Positions 54,860-62,615 of a DNA stretch of 64,000 nucleotides are shown piece by piece; position 1 is the stretch's first letter; each line of letters begins with the position of its first letter. The translations under genes were made by a program, and so were the position numbers. Origin of the DNA: Hydrogenophaga taeniospiralis CCUG 15921 (GTDB lineage Bacteria > Pseudomonadota > Gammaproteobacteria > Burkholderiales > Burkholderiaceae_C); NCBI RefSeq assembly GCF_001592305.1, contig NZ_BCWR01000016.1, forward strand, positions 124,001 to 188,000. Reading direction: 5' to 3'. The notes under the pieces are model-generated. The model was given only the letters and a program-made list of their open reading frames with translations, made no database searches and was not told where the DNA came from.

Positions 54860-56313
54860 CGACGGCGCAGCCAACGAAAGACCCCATGTACCCCACGCTC
54901 ACCCTTTACATCGACGGCCAGTTCATGGAGGCCGGTGCCCGCCAGACGCTCGCGGTGACCGACCCCGCCACGCTGGAACGCCTGGGCGATCTGCCCTGCG
55001 CCACCGCGCAGGACCTGGACGCGGCCCTGTCGGCCGCTGAACGGGCCTTCGCGCAATGGCGGCACGCCTCGCCGATGGACCGTTCAGCCATCCTGCGCAA
55101 GACCGCCGAGCTGCTGCGCAGCCGTGTCGAGGCCATCGCCCACGGCATCACGCGGGACAACGGAAAGCCCCTGGCCGATGCCCGGGCCGAGGTGCTGAAC
55201 AGCGCGGAACATGTCGAGTGGCATGCCGAAGAATGCCGCCGCATCTACGGTCGGGTGGTGCCTTCGCGCGACCCGCGCGTGCGCCAGCTGGTGATCCGCG
55301 AGCCGGTGGGTGTGTGCGCCGCGTTCAGCCCCTGGAATTTCCCGCTGGGGCAGGCGATCAAGAAGGTGTCCGCGGCCATCGGGGCGGGCTGCACCCTGAT
55401 TCTGAAAGGGCCCGAGGAGTCGCCGAGCGCCATCGTCGAAATGGCGCGCGCCTTCCACGACGCCGGTCTGCCGCCCGGCGTGTTCAACGTGGTGTTTGGC
55501 CATCCTGCGGAAATATCGAAGCACCTGATCGAATCGCCCGTGGTGCGGCAGGTGTCCTTCACCGGCTCGGTGCCGGTGGGCAAGCAGCTCGCCGCGCTGG
55601 CCGGCCAGCACATGAAGCGCGTCTGCATGGAGCTCGGCGGTCATTCGCCGGTGCTGGTGTTTGATGATGCCGACGTGGACGCCGCGGCCGCGCTGCTGGC
55701 GCGCATGAAGACGCGCAACGCGGGGCAGGTGTGTGTCTCACCGTCGCGCCTGTTTGTGCAGGCTGGTGTGTACGACCGTTTTGTGGCGCGTTTCGTGGAC
55801 GGCATCGAGTCGATACAGGTCGGCAACGGCATGGAGCCCAGCTCGCAGATGGGGCCGCTGATCCACGACCGCCGCCTGCAGGCCGTGCGTGAGCTGGTGG
55901 ACGATGCCACGCGCTCCGGCGGCCGGCTGCTGACCGGTGGCGCGCGCCTGGGTGAGGCCGGCCACTTCTTTTCGCCCACCGTGATCGCCGATGTGCCTGC
56001 CCACGCGCGGATCATGAGCGAGGAGCCTTTTGGCCCGGTGGCGTCGGTGGTGAAGTTCGACAGCACCGAACTGGCGCTGCGTTTGGCCAACAGCGTGCCC
56101 TATGGCCTGGCGTCCTACGTGTTCACCGAGTCGCACAAGACCGCCACCCAGGTGATGAACGGGCTGGAAGTGGGCATGGTCAACATCAACCACTCCGGCA
56201 TGGCCCACCCCGAGCTGCCCTTCGGCGGCGTAAAGGACAGCGGCATCGGCAGCGAAGGCGGCACCGAGACCTTCGACGGCTTCCTGGTGACCAAGATGGT
56301 CACTCAGATCTGA
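54856..56313 (+). CDS. NAD(P)-dependent aldehyde dehydrogenase (first of three)
   Basis: The 485-residue ALDH has SPWNFPLGQ (N161), general base E259 in CMELGGHSP, and catalytic C293 in NAGQVCVSPSR. The long form overlaps the Bug stop (ATGA at 54856); an alternative ATG at 54886 would remove 10 residues. It resembles 4-hydroxymuconic or succinate-semialdehyde-type dehydrogenases without a clear match. Three non-identical ALDH genes in a row suggest successive or parallel aldehyde oxidations. Confidence 0.9.
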   Translation: MTTAQPTKDPMYPTLTLYIDGQFMEAGARQTLAVTDPATLERLGDLPCATAQDLDAALSAAERAFAQWRHASPMDRSAILRKTAELLRSRVEAIAHGITRDNGKPLADARAEVLNSAEHVEWHAEECRRIYGRVVPSRDPRVRQLVIREPVGVCAAFSPWNFPLGQAIKKVSAAIGAGCTLILKGPEESPSAIVEMARAFHDAGLPPGVFNVVFGHPAEISKHLIESPVVRQVSFTGSVPVGKQLAALAGQHMKRVCMELGGHSPVLVFDDADVDAAAALLARMKTRNAGQVCVSPSRLFVQAGVYDRFVARFVDGIESIQVGNGMEPSSQMGPLIHDRRLQAVRELVDDATRSGGRLLTGGARLGEAGHFFSPTVIADVPAHARIMSEEPFGPVASVVKFDSTELALRLANSVPYGLASYVFTESHKTATQVMNGLEVGMVNINHSGMAHPELPFGGVKDSGIGSEGGTETFDGFLVTKMVTQI

Positions 56314-56343
56314 TGTCTTCTTTTCCCCTCAACCGGTTCCCCC

Positions 56344-57792
56344 ATGCTTGAACTCAAAGATCCTTCCCTGTTGCCCGGCCGGTGCCTTGTCGGCGGGCAG
56401 TGGTTCTCCGGCACCGCGCACATCGAAGTGAGCAACCCGGCGACCGGTGCGGTCATCGCCACCGTGCCGCGTCTGGGCGCCGCCGAGACCCGCGAGGCCA
56501 TCGAGGCCGCGAACCGCGCCTGGCCGGCCTGGCGCGCGCGCACCGCCAAGGAACGGTCAGCGGTCCTGGCCCAGTGGTACGCGCTGATCATGGCGAACCA
56601 GGACGACCTGGCCCTGATCATGACCAGCGAACAGGGCAAGCCGCTGGCCGAGGCACGCGGCGAAATCGCCTACGCGGCGTCCTTCATCCAGTGGTTCTCG
56701 GAAGAAGCCAAGCGCGTGTACGGCGACACCATTCCCGCGCCGGTGGCCTCGCAGCGCATCGTGGTCATCAAGGAGCCCATCGGTGTTTGCGCTGCCATCA
56801 CGCCCTGGAACTTTCCTGCCGCGATGATCACGCGCAAGGCCGGCCCCGCACTGGCGGCCGGTTGCACCATGGTGGTCAAACCTGCCAGCCAGACCCCGCT
56901 GACCGCCCTGGCGCTGGCCGTGCTGGCCGAGCGTGCGGGCGTGCCGCCGGGCGTGTTCTCGGTCGTCACCGGCTCGGCGCGCGACGTGGGCGACGAACTG
57001 GCCGACAACCCCCTGGTGCGCAAGCTCTCGTTCACCGGCTCCACCGAGGTGGGCCGCTCGCTGATGGCGCGCACGGCCGCCACGGTGAAAAAAGTGTCGA
57101 TGGAGCTGGGCGGCAACGCGCCCTTCATCGTGTTCGAGGACGCCGACCTGGACGCCGCGGTCGAGGGCGCCATTGTCTCCAAGTACCGCAACGCCGGCCA
57201 GACCTGCGTCTGCGCCAACCGCCTGTACGTGCACAGCAAGGTGTATGAAGCCTTCGCCGCCAAGCTGGCCGTGGCGGTGTCCCAGCTCAAGGTGGGAGAG
57301 GGCACCGGCGCCGACGTGCGCATCGGTCCGCTGATCGATGACAAGGCCGTGTTGAAGGTCGAGCAGCACATCGCGGACGCCGTGGCCAAGGGCGCGCGCG
57401 TGCTCAGCGGCGGGCGGCGCCACGCGCTGGGCCAGAGCTTTTTCGAACCCACCATCCTGGGCGATGTGACGCAGGACATGCTGGTGGCCCGCGAAGAAAC
57501 CTTCGGCCCGCTGGCCCCGCTGTTCCGCTTCGAGACCGAAGACGAGGTGGTGGCCATGGCCAACGACACCGAGTTCGGCCTGGCCAGCTACTTCTATGCG
57601 CGCGACCTGGGCCGGGTCTGGCGTGTGGCCGAGCGCCTGGAGTACGGCATGGTGGGTGTGAACACCGGCCTGATTTCCAACGAGGTGGCGCCCTTCGGCG
57701 GCGTCAAGCAGTCCGGCATCGGGCGCGAGGGCTCGCACCTCGGCATGGACGACTACCTGGTCGTCAAGTACATCAACATGGCCGGCATCTGA
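56344..57792 (+). CDS. gabD: Succinate-semialdehyde dehydrogenase, GabD-like
   Basis: The 482-residue enzyme is very close to E. coli GabD throughout: LKDPSLLPGRCLVGGQWFSG at the start, LMTSEQGKPLAEA-like region, ITPWNFPAAMITRKAGPALA, general base E254 (MELGGNAP), catalytic C288 (NAGQTCVCANRLYV) and ISNEVAPFGGVKQSG. It should oxidise succinate semialdehyde to succinate with NADP. Its place in the cluster suggests the degraded compound passes through succinate semialdehyde; a glutarate-semialdehyde specificity is the main alternative. Confidence 0.9.
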   Translation: MLELKDPSLLPGRCLVGGQWFSGTAHIEVSNPATGAVIATVPRLGAAETREAIEAANRAWPAWRARTAKERSAVLAQWYALIMANQDDLALIMTSEQGKPLAEARGEIAYAASFIQWFSEEAKRVYGDTIPAPVASQRIVVIKEPIGVCAAITPWNFPAAMITRKAGPALAAGCTMVVKPASQTPLTALALAVLAERAGVPPGVFSVVTGSARDVGDELADNPLVRKLSFTGSTEVGRSLMARTAATVKKVSMELGGNAPFIVFEDADLDAAVEGAIVSKYRNAGQTCVCANRLYVHSKVYEAFAAKLAVAVSQLKVGEGTGADVRIGPLIDDKAVLKVEQHIADAVAKGARVLSGGRRHALGQSFFEPTILGDVTQDMLVAREETFGPLAPLFRFETEDEVVAMANDTEFGLASYFYARDLGRVWRVAERLEYGMVGVNTGLISNEVAPFGGVKQSGIGREGSHLGMDDYLVVKYINMAGI

Positions 57793-57848
57793 GCCACTGC
57801 GCGGGTGCAGCCACCCGCGAGCGAATCAACACAACAAAGGAGACTTCC

Positions 57849-59312
57849 ATGAATATGAAAACAGTGGTCACGCTGCACAACTTCATCAACGGCCAGTACC
57901 AGGGTGCCCGCTCGGGCGCAACCTTTGAGAAGCTGGCTCCCGCCACCGGCGGCCTCTGCGCGACCGTGAGCACCTCGGACGCCGACGACGTCGACACCGC
58001 CGTGGCCGCCGCCCGCCAGGCTCTGCGCCAGGGCCCCTGGGCCACGATGCCGGGCCAGGAGCGCGGACGCTGCCTGTCCCGCCTGGCCGACCTGCTGGAG
58101 GCCAACGCCCCGGCCTTCGTGGCCACGCTGGCCGAAGAGCAGGGCCGCCCCGCCTTCGACATGACGGTGATGGACCTGCCGATGTCGGTCGACACCCTGC
58201 GCTACTTCGCGGGCTGGGCCGACAAGCTCGAAGGGCGCACCGTGCCCACCGCCGGGTTCATGGGCCGCCAGATGCTGCACTACACGCGCCTGGAGCCGGT
58301 GGGGGTGGCGGCCCTGATCGTGCCCTGGAACGCGCCGCTGATGATCGCGGTTTGGAAGCTCGCGCCCGCGCTGGCGGCCGGCTGCACCGTGGTGATCAAG
58401 ACCTCGGAGGACGCGCCGGTGGCGGTGGGCCAGCTCGGCCGCCTGGTGGCCGAGGCCGGCTTTCCGCCGGGCGTGGTCAACATCGTGCACGGCATGGGCG
58501 CGGAGGCGGGCGCGGCGCTCACGGCGCACCCCGACGTGAGCAAGATCAGCTTCACCGGCAGCACCGGTGTGGGCCGCATCATCGCCCGCGAGGCGGCGGC
58601 CTCTTTCAAGCGCGTCACCCTGGAACTCGGCGGCAAGGCCGCCCAGATCCTGCTGCAGGATGCCAACCTCGACGAAGCCATTCCCGGCGTCGCCATGGGC
58701 CTGTTCGTGAACCAGGGCCAGACCTGCGCCGCCGGCTCGCGCATCCTGGTGCACCGCTCCCTGCTGCCGCAGGTGGAGCAGGCGCTGGCCGCGGCCGCCG
58801 AATCGGTGCGGCTGGGTGGGGCGCAGGTCGAGGGCGCGCAGATGGGGGCACTGATCAGTGCGCGCCACCGCGAGCGCGTGCAGGCCTGCATCGACACCGC
58901 GATCTCCCAAGGCGCGCGGCGCCTGAGCGGTGCCGGCGGCGAGCTGCCTGCCGAAGGCTTCTTCATGCGGCCGACGGTGTTCACCGACGTGACTCCCGGC
59001 ATGCAGATCGCCCAAGAGGAGGTGTTCGGGCCGGTGGGCGCGATCATCCCGTTCGACACCGAGGCCGAGGCCATCGCCCTGGCCAACGACAGCCGCTACG
59101 GTCTGTCCGCCAGCGTGTGGACGCGCGACGTGTCGGCCGCGCACCGCGTGGCCGCGCAGCTCGAAGTGGGCGCGGTGGCCATCAACTGCTGGAGTCCGCT
59201 GGACGCCCGCCTGCCCTGGGGCGGCACCAAGGACAGCGGCATCGGCCGCGACCTCTCGCGCAAGGCGCTGGACGCCTACCTCGAAGAAAAAGTGATCTCG
59301 CTCGCGCTGTAA
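57849..59312 (+). CDS. Aldehyde dehydrogenase, hydroxymuconate-semialdehyde-type (third of three)
   Basis: The 487-residue ALDH has VPWNAPLMIAVWKLAPALAA, general base E259 (LELGGKAAQ) and catalytic C293 (NQGQTCAAGSRI). The NAPLM/W..APALA block is common in HpaE- and betaine-aldehyde-type enzymes acting on semialdehydes of ring-cleavage pathways. It is only distantly similar to its two neighbours, so the trio did not arise by recent duplication. A GGAG ribosome-binding site precedes the ATG. Confidence 0.9.
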   Translation: MNMKTVVTLHNFINGQYQGARSGATFEKLAPATGGLCATVSTSDADDVDTAVAAARQALRQGPWATMPGQERGRCLSRLADLLEANAPAFVATLAEEQGRPAFDMTVMDLPMSVDTLRYFAGWADKLEGRTVPTAGFMGRQMLHYTRLEPVGVAALIVPWNAPLMIAVWKLAPALAAGCTVVIKTSEDAPVAVGQLGRLVAEAGFPPGVVNIVHGMGAEAGAALTAHPDVSKISFTGSTGVGRIIAREAAASFKRVTLELGGKAAQILLQDANLDEAIPGVAMGLFVNQGQTCAAGSRILVHRSLLPQVEQALAAAAESVRLGGAQVEGAQMGALISARHRERVQACIDTAISQGARRLSGAGGELPAEGFFMRPTVFTDVTPGMQIAQEEVFGPVGAIIPFDTEAEAIALANDSRYGLSASVWTRDVSAAHRVAAQLEVGAVAINCWSPLDARLPWGGTKDSGIGRDLSRKALDAYLEEKVISLAL

Positions 59313-59341
59313 GCCGCGCCGCCGCCACTGCGTCTGCCACC

Positions 59342-59355
59342 GGTCCTTCGGGACC
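59342..59355 (+). other. UUCG tetraloop hairpin downstream of the ALDH genes
   Basis: GGTCC-TTCG-GGACC forms a very stable short hairpin between the last ALDH stop and the AraC gene. There is no following T tract, so it may be a processing or Rho-dependent 3' end signal. Confidence 0.45.
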
Positions 59356-59371
59356 TTCGCCGGGTCGTTCC

Positions 59372-60370
59372 ATGAACGTCGATGTGCGCCATTTCAACGA
59401 TGTGAACCTGCACGCCCGGGCCATCCCCGGCTGGGCGCAGGACTACGACCAGCTCGGGCGCGGCGCGCTCAGCAGCAGCCTGCAGCAGGTGTCCACCGGC
59501 AGCTTCCTGGTGTTCCGGGAGGTCTTCAACCGGCAGGTGGTGCAGTGCGGCAGCTGCCCCGAGCAGCGCCTGTGCCTGGCCGTCTCGGAGGTCGCACCGG
59601 AGGCGGCGTCCACCGGTTGGTCACGGCACCCGCTGTCGCAGGTGGTACTGCTGCGGAACCGGGAAGAGTTCCTGCTGCACGCGCCGCAGGGGCTGGTCCT
59701 GGTGGCGGCCAATGTGGACCACGAACGTTTCCTGCAACTGGCCGACCTGCACCTGTCGGACGAGCAGAAGGCGCTGGCGCGTGGCGCGCGCAGCCTGGTG
59801 GTGGCCGACGCGGCGGTGCTGCGTTTGCGGCAGGTGATGCAACAGGTGCTGGCCCTGTCCTGCGGGCAGCCGCCGAGAGATGTGCCGACCGATGCGCTCG
59901 ACCGCGCACTGGACGAGTTGGTGCTCAACGCCTTCCTTGACCTGTTCGACGCGGTGGACGGCACCCGGGCCCCGGCGCGCTGCGGCGGGGCGGTGCGCAG
60001 CTACATCGTGCGGCGCAGCCGCGCGCTGATGGAGGAGGGCGGCGGCGGCGCGATGAGTGTGCTGGACCTCTGCGCCCGGCTGCGGGTCAGTCGCCGCACC
60101 CTGCAGGCCTGCTTCCAGAGCGAGGCCGGCATCGGCCCGCTGGAGTACCAGCGCAACCTGCGGCTCAACGCGGTGCGCCGCCGGCTGGGCCAGACGACGG
60201 CGCAGGCGCTGCCGGTGGGGGATGCCGCGGCCGAGATGGGGTTCTTTCACCTCAGCCACTTCGCGCGCCACTACCGCGAGCTGTTTGGCGAGCTGCCCTC
60301 CGACACCCTGCGTGCGGATGGCCGGCCCACGGTGGCCTGGTCAGACCACCGCGCGCTCAGAAGGTCTTGA
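59372..60370 (+). CDS. AraC/XylS-family transcriptional activator
   Basis: The ATG at 59372 gives 332 residues. The N-terminal part (~1-200) is a ligand/dimerisation domain resembling those of AraC-type regulators of aromatic catabolism (FREVFNRQVVQCGSCPEQRL, VLLRNREEFLLHAPQG). The C-terminal double helix-turn-helix includes VLDLCARLRVSRRTLQACFQ and GDAAAEMGFFHLSHFARHYR. As the last gene of the cluster it probably co-regulates it with the IclR protein. It overlaps the convergent porin gene by 14 bp. Confidence 0.9.
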   Translation: MNVDVRHFNDVNLHARAIPGWAQDYDQLGRGALSSSLQQVSTGSFLVFREVFNRQVVQCGSCPEQRLCLAVSEVAPEAASTGWSRHPLSQVVLLRNREEFLLHAPQGLVLVAANVDHERFLQLADLHLSDEQKALARGARSLVVADAAVLRLRQVMQQVLALSCGQPPRDVPTDALDRALDELVLNAFLDLFDAVDGTRAPARCGGAVRSYIVRRSRALMEEGGGGAMSVLDLCARLRVSRRTLQACFQSEAGIGPLEYQRNLRLNAVRRRLGQTTAQALPVGDAAAEMGFFHLSHFARHYRELFGELPSDTLRADGRPTVAWSDHRALRRS

Positions 60371-61031
60371 CCAGACCGACCACCAGGCGGGTCTTGCCCG
60401 CCGGGCCGGTCTTGGCGGTCTCGGCACCGCTGATGCGGCCGGAAGCCATCAGGCCCGAACCCAGGTCGTAGACCAGACCCAGGTGGGCGTCTTTGGCGCT
60501 GTCCATGTTGTGGCGGTTGCGGAATCCCACACTGGCCTCCAGGGTCAGCTTCTCGCTCAGTGGCTGCGCCAGCGAGAGCGCCAGACGGGCCGTCTTGTTG
60601 CCGTTGCCGAAGCCGTGGCCGTACTGGGCCGAGAAGATGCCGTGGCCCAGGCGAACGTACCACTCGTTGGCGTTCCAGCTGTTGTCTTTTGGGTAGACGA
60701 AGCGGATGGCGCCGATGTCGTAGCGCCAGCCCTGACCGAATTCGCCGCGGTAGCCGCCGTACAGGTCGATCTCCAGGTCGGCCTGGCCCTGCGCGCCGAA
60801 CTTTCCTGTGGAGTTCCAGTTGCCCACGTAGAGGCCGTTGCCGAAGTCATAGTCGGCGCCGCCCTGCAGGGCCGGGCGGGCGTTCTTCGGGGCGCGAACG
60901 TCCTGGTCGATGCCGTTGAACTTGTAGAGCGAGGTCAGGCCGATGTTGTAGGAGACGCCTTCGGCGGCGGCCGGGGCGGCGATGCACACCAGCGCGACGG
61001 CGGCGGCGAGGGGGCGGATGAAGTTGTTCAT
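60357..61031 (-). CDS. TorF-family putative outer-membrane porin
   Basis: The 224-residue protein has a signal peptide (FIRPLAAAVALVCIAAPAAA, cut before EGVSYN). A beta-rich barrel with alternating aromatic strands follows (YNIGLTSLYKFNGIDQD, DLEIDLYGGYRGEF, GLVYDLGSGL) and it ends in a C-terminal phenylalanine (LVVGLVKTF) as expected for BAM substrates. Two start regions exist because a 15-bp tandem repeat duplicates the ribosome-binding site and ATG (61031 or 61046). Solute uptake for the adjacent catabolic cluster is inferred. Confidence 0.85.
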   Translation of the reverse strand: MNNFIRPLAAAVALVCIAAPAAAEGVSYNIGLTSLYKFNGIDQDVRAPKNARPALQGGADYDFGNGLYVGNWNSTGKFGAQGQADLEIDLYGGYRGEFGQGWRYDIGAIRFVYPKDNSWNANEWYVRLGHGIFSAQYGHGFGNGNKTARLALSLAQPLSEKLTLEASVGFRNRHNMDSAKDAHLGLVYDLGSGLMASGRISGAETAKTGPAGKTRLVVGLVKTF

Positions 61032-61056
61032 GTTGTCTCTGTTCATGTTGTCTCTG
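61027..61056. repeat. 15-bp tandem duplication across the porin translation start
   Basis: The unit TTCATGTTGTCTCTG occurs twice back to back (61027-61041 and 61042-61056). Read on the minus strand, each copy contains GAGACAAC followed by ATG, so both the weak ribosome-binding site and the start codon are duplicated in frame. Confidence 0.9.
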
Positions 61057-61183
61057 TTTTGGGAGTGGTGGGATATCCCCCTTGCCTTGCGCAGACCGCC
61101 GGCACGGGGCGGACCGGATTCTGGAAGCTGGGTTCGAAATCGGTGAGCCCGAAATGGCAGTGCTTCGCGGACCGCCATTGCGC

Positions 61184-62368
61184 TCAGTAGCGCAGGCGCC
61201 CGCCGAAGGTGACGATGCCGATGTCCAGGAAGTCCAGGCCGACGTGGTCGGTTTTCGAGAAGCTGGCCTTGAGGCCGCCGAGGTCGAACGGGCTGCGCTG
61301 CTCCAGCGCGTCGCGCAGGCCCGCGGCCGTCACCGGGCGGGGCGTCTGCCGCAGCGCCTCCACCAGCAGGTGCGCGGCCAGGAAGCCTTCGAGCGACAGC
61401 GTGCCGAGCCGCGCGTCTTTGGGCGCGTACTGCTTCATTTGGACCTGGTAGTCGCGCACGGCGGGCAGGGCGCCGCCGAAGGGGTTGGGCACCACCTGCG
61501 TCACCGTCATGCCGCGCGAGGCCGCTTCCCCCGCGTGCTCGAACAGCCGGCCCGACTCGTTGTAGGACGCGCCATACACCGGGGTGAACACGCCTTTGCT
61601 GCGCAGGTGCTTGAGCAGCTTCGCGGTTTCTTCCACCGGCAGCATGGAGACGATGGCGTCGGCGCGCGCCTGCGCCACTTGCTCGAATGGTTTGTCCAGC
61701 CGGCCGCTGCTGGCGGCCACCGGTGCCCGGGCGAGTACCTCGATGGCGGGCTCCCGCGCGGCGGACTGTTCGAAGTACCTCACCTCGCCCAGGGTGGCGG
61801 GGTCGTCCCAGTGCACCAGGGCCACCTTGCGCAGCCCGACGGTGCGCAGCTGCTGGGCCAGCTTCTCGTACTCGCTGTTCTCGCCCTGGGTCAGGTGGAA
61901 CACGTGCGACCGGGTGGGGGTGCGCAGCTGCGCGGCCGCGGGCGAGGTGCCGATCAGGGGAATGCCGAGCCGGCCGAAGATGTTGGCCTCCAGCGTGGCC
62001 ACGATGGTTTCGGGACCGATCAGGTACAGGAAGGCCACCGGGTTCAGGCTGGCGGCGGCCTGTTCGATCTGCTTGAGCGCCTGCGCCGGGTTCGCGGCAT
62101 CGTCCAGCGAGACCAGGCGCACGGTGTCGCCGCGGACGCCGCCGGTGGCGTTGACGTGGTCCAGGTGGGCCAGCATGCCCGTGCGCAGCTCGTTCGTGTA
62201 GTGCGCCAGCTCGCCCTTCTGCGGTGCCACCTGTACCACCACCAGTTCGGCGGCGTGGGCCGCATGCGTGAGCAGGGCGGCGGTCATCAGGCACAGGGCC
62301 CAGACAGGTCGGGTCCACCCTCTTGCGGTGGGGCGGGAATGTGGCGAAAAGTGGGGGTCGTGGCGCAC
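61184..62368 (-). CDS. ABC transporter substrate-binding protein (Leu/Ile/Val-type)
   Basis: The GTG at 62368 has an AGGAGA site 7 nt upstream and gives 394 residues; longer starts lack support. A signal peptide (RPVWALCLMTAALLTHAAHA) precedes a Peripla_BP_6 fold: ELVVVQVAPQKGELAHYTNE, then GIPLIGTSPAAAQLRTPTRS and EGFLAAHLLVEALRQTP. No permease or ATPase genes are adjacent, so it is either orphan or uses components elsewhere. It is divergent from the APC permease across 247 bp. The ligand may be an aromatic or amino-acid-like acid. Confidence 0.87.
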   Translation of the reverse strand: MRHDPHFSPHSRPTARGWTRPVWALCLMTAALLTHAAHAAELVVVQVAPQKGELAHYTNELRTGMLAHLDHVNATGGVRGDTVRLVSLDDAANPAQALKQIEQAAASLNPVAFLYLIGPETIVATLEANIFGRLGIPLIGTSPAAAQLRTPTRSHVFHLTQGENSEYEKLAQQLRTVGLRKVALVHWDDPATLGEVRYFEQSAAREPAIEVLARAPVAASSGRLDKPFEQVAQARADAIVSMLPVEETAKLLKHLRSKGVFTPVYGASYNESGRLFEHAGEAASRGMTVTQVVPNPFGGALPAVRDYQVQMKQYAPKDARLGTLSLEGFLAAHLLVEALRQTPRPVTAAGLRDALEQRSPFDLGGLKASFSKTDHVGLDFLDIGIVTFGGRLRY

Positions 62369-62615
62369 CGAGGTTCTCCTGTCTGCTTGTGGGTCGGCGC
62401 ATGCTAGGGGCCGGCCGGCAAGGCCCAGTAGCCCGAATCGGCATGGGCCGGCGGGCGACAGACCCGCACCGCATCGGTGCGCAAAAAGGTGCCGATCCGG
62501 GCTAACCGCCGCACCGGGAGCGCCCCTAGAGTCGCGACAGTTGCGGGGGTTCCGCGACACCCCATGTGCCGGCGCGGGGCTTTGTTATCGGCAGCACACA
62601 GACAGTGACAACAAC

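Noticed and set aside
57849..60370. AraC regulator fused to the last aldehyde dehydrogenase
   Set aside because: A long frame runs through from inside the ALDH gene, but it is out of frame with the ALDH. The regulator starts at its own ATG at 59372.
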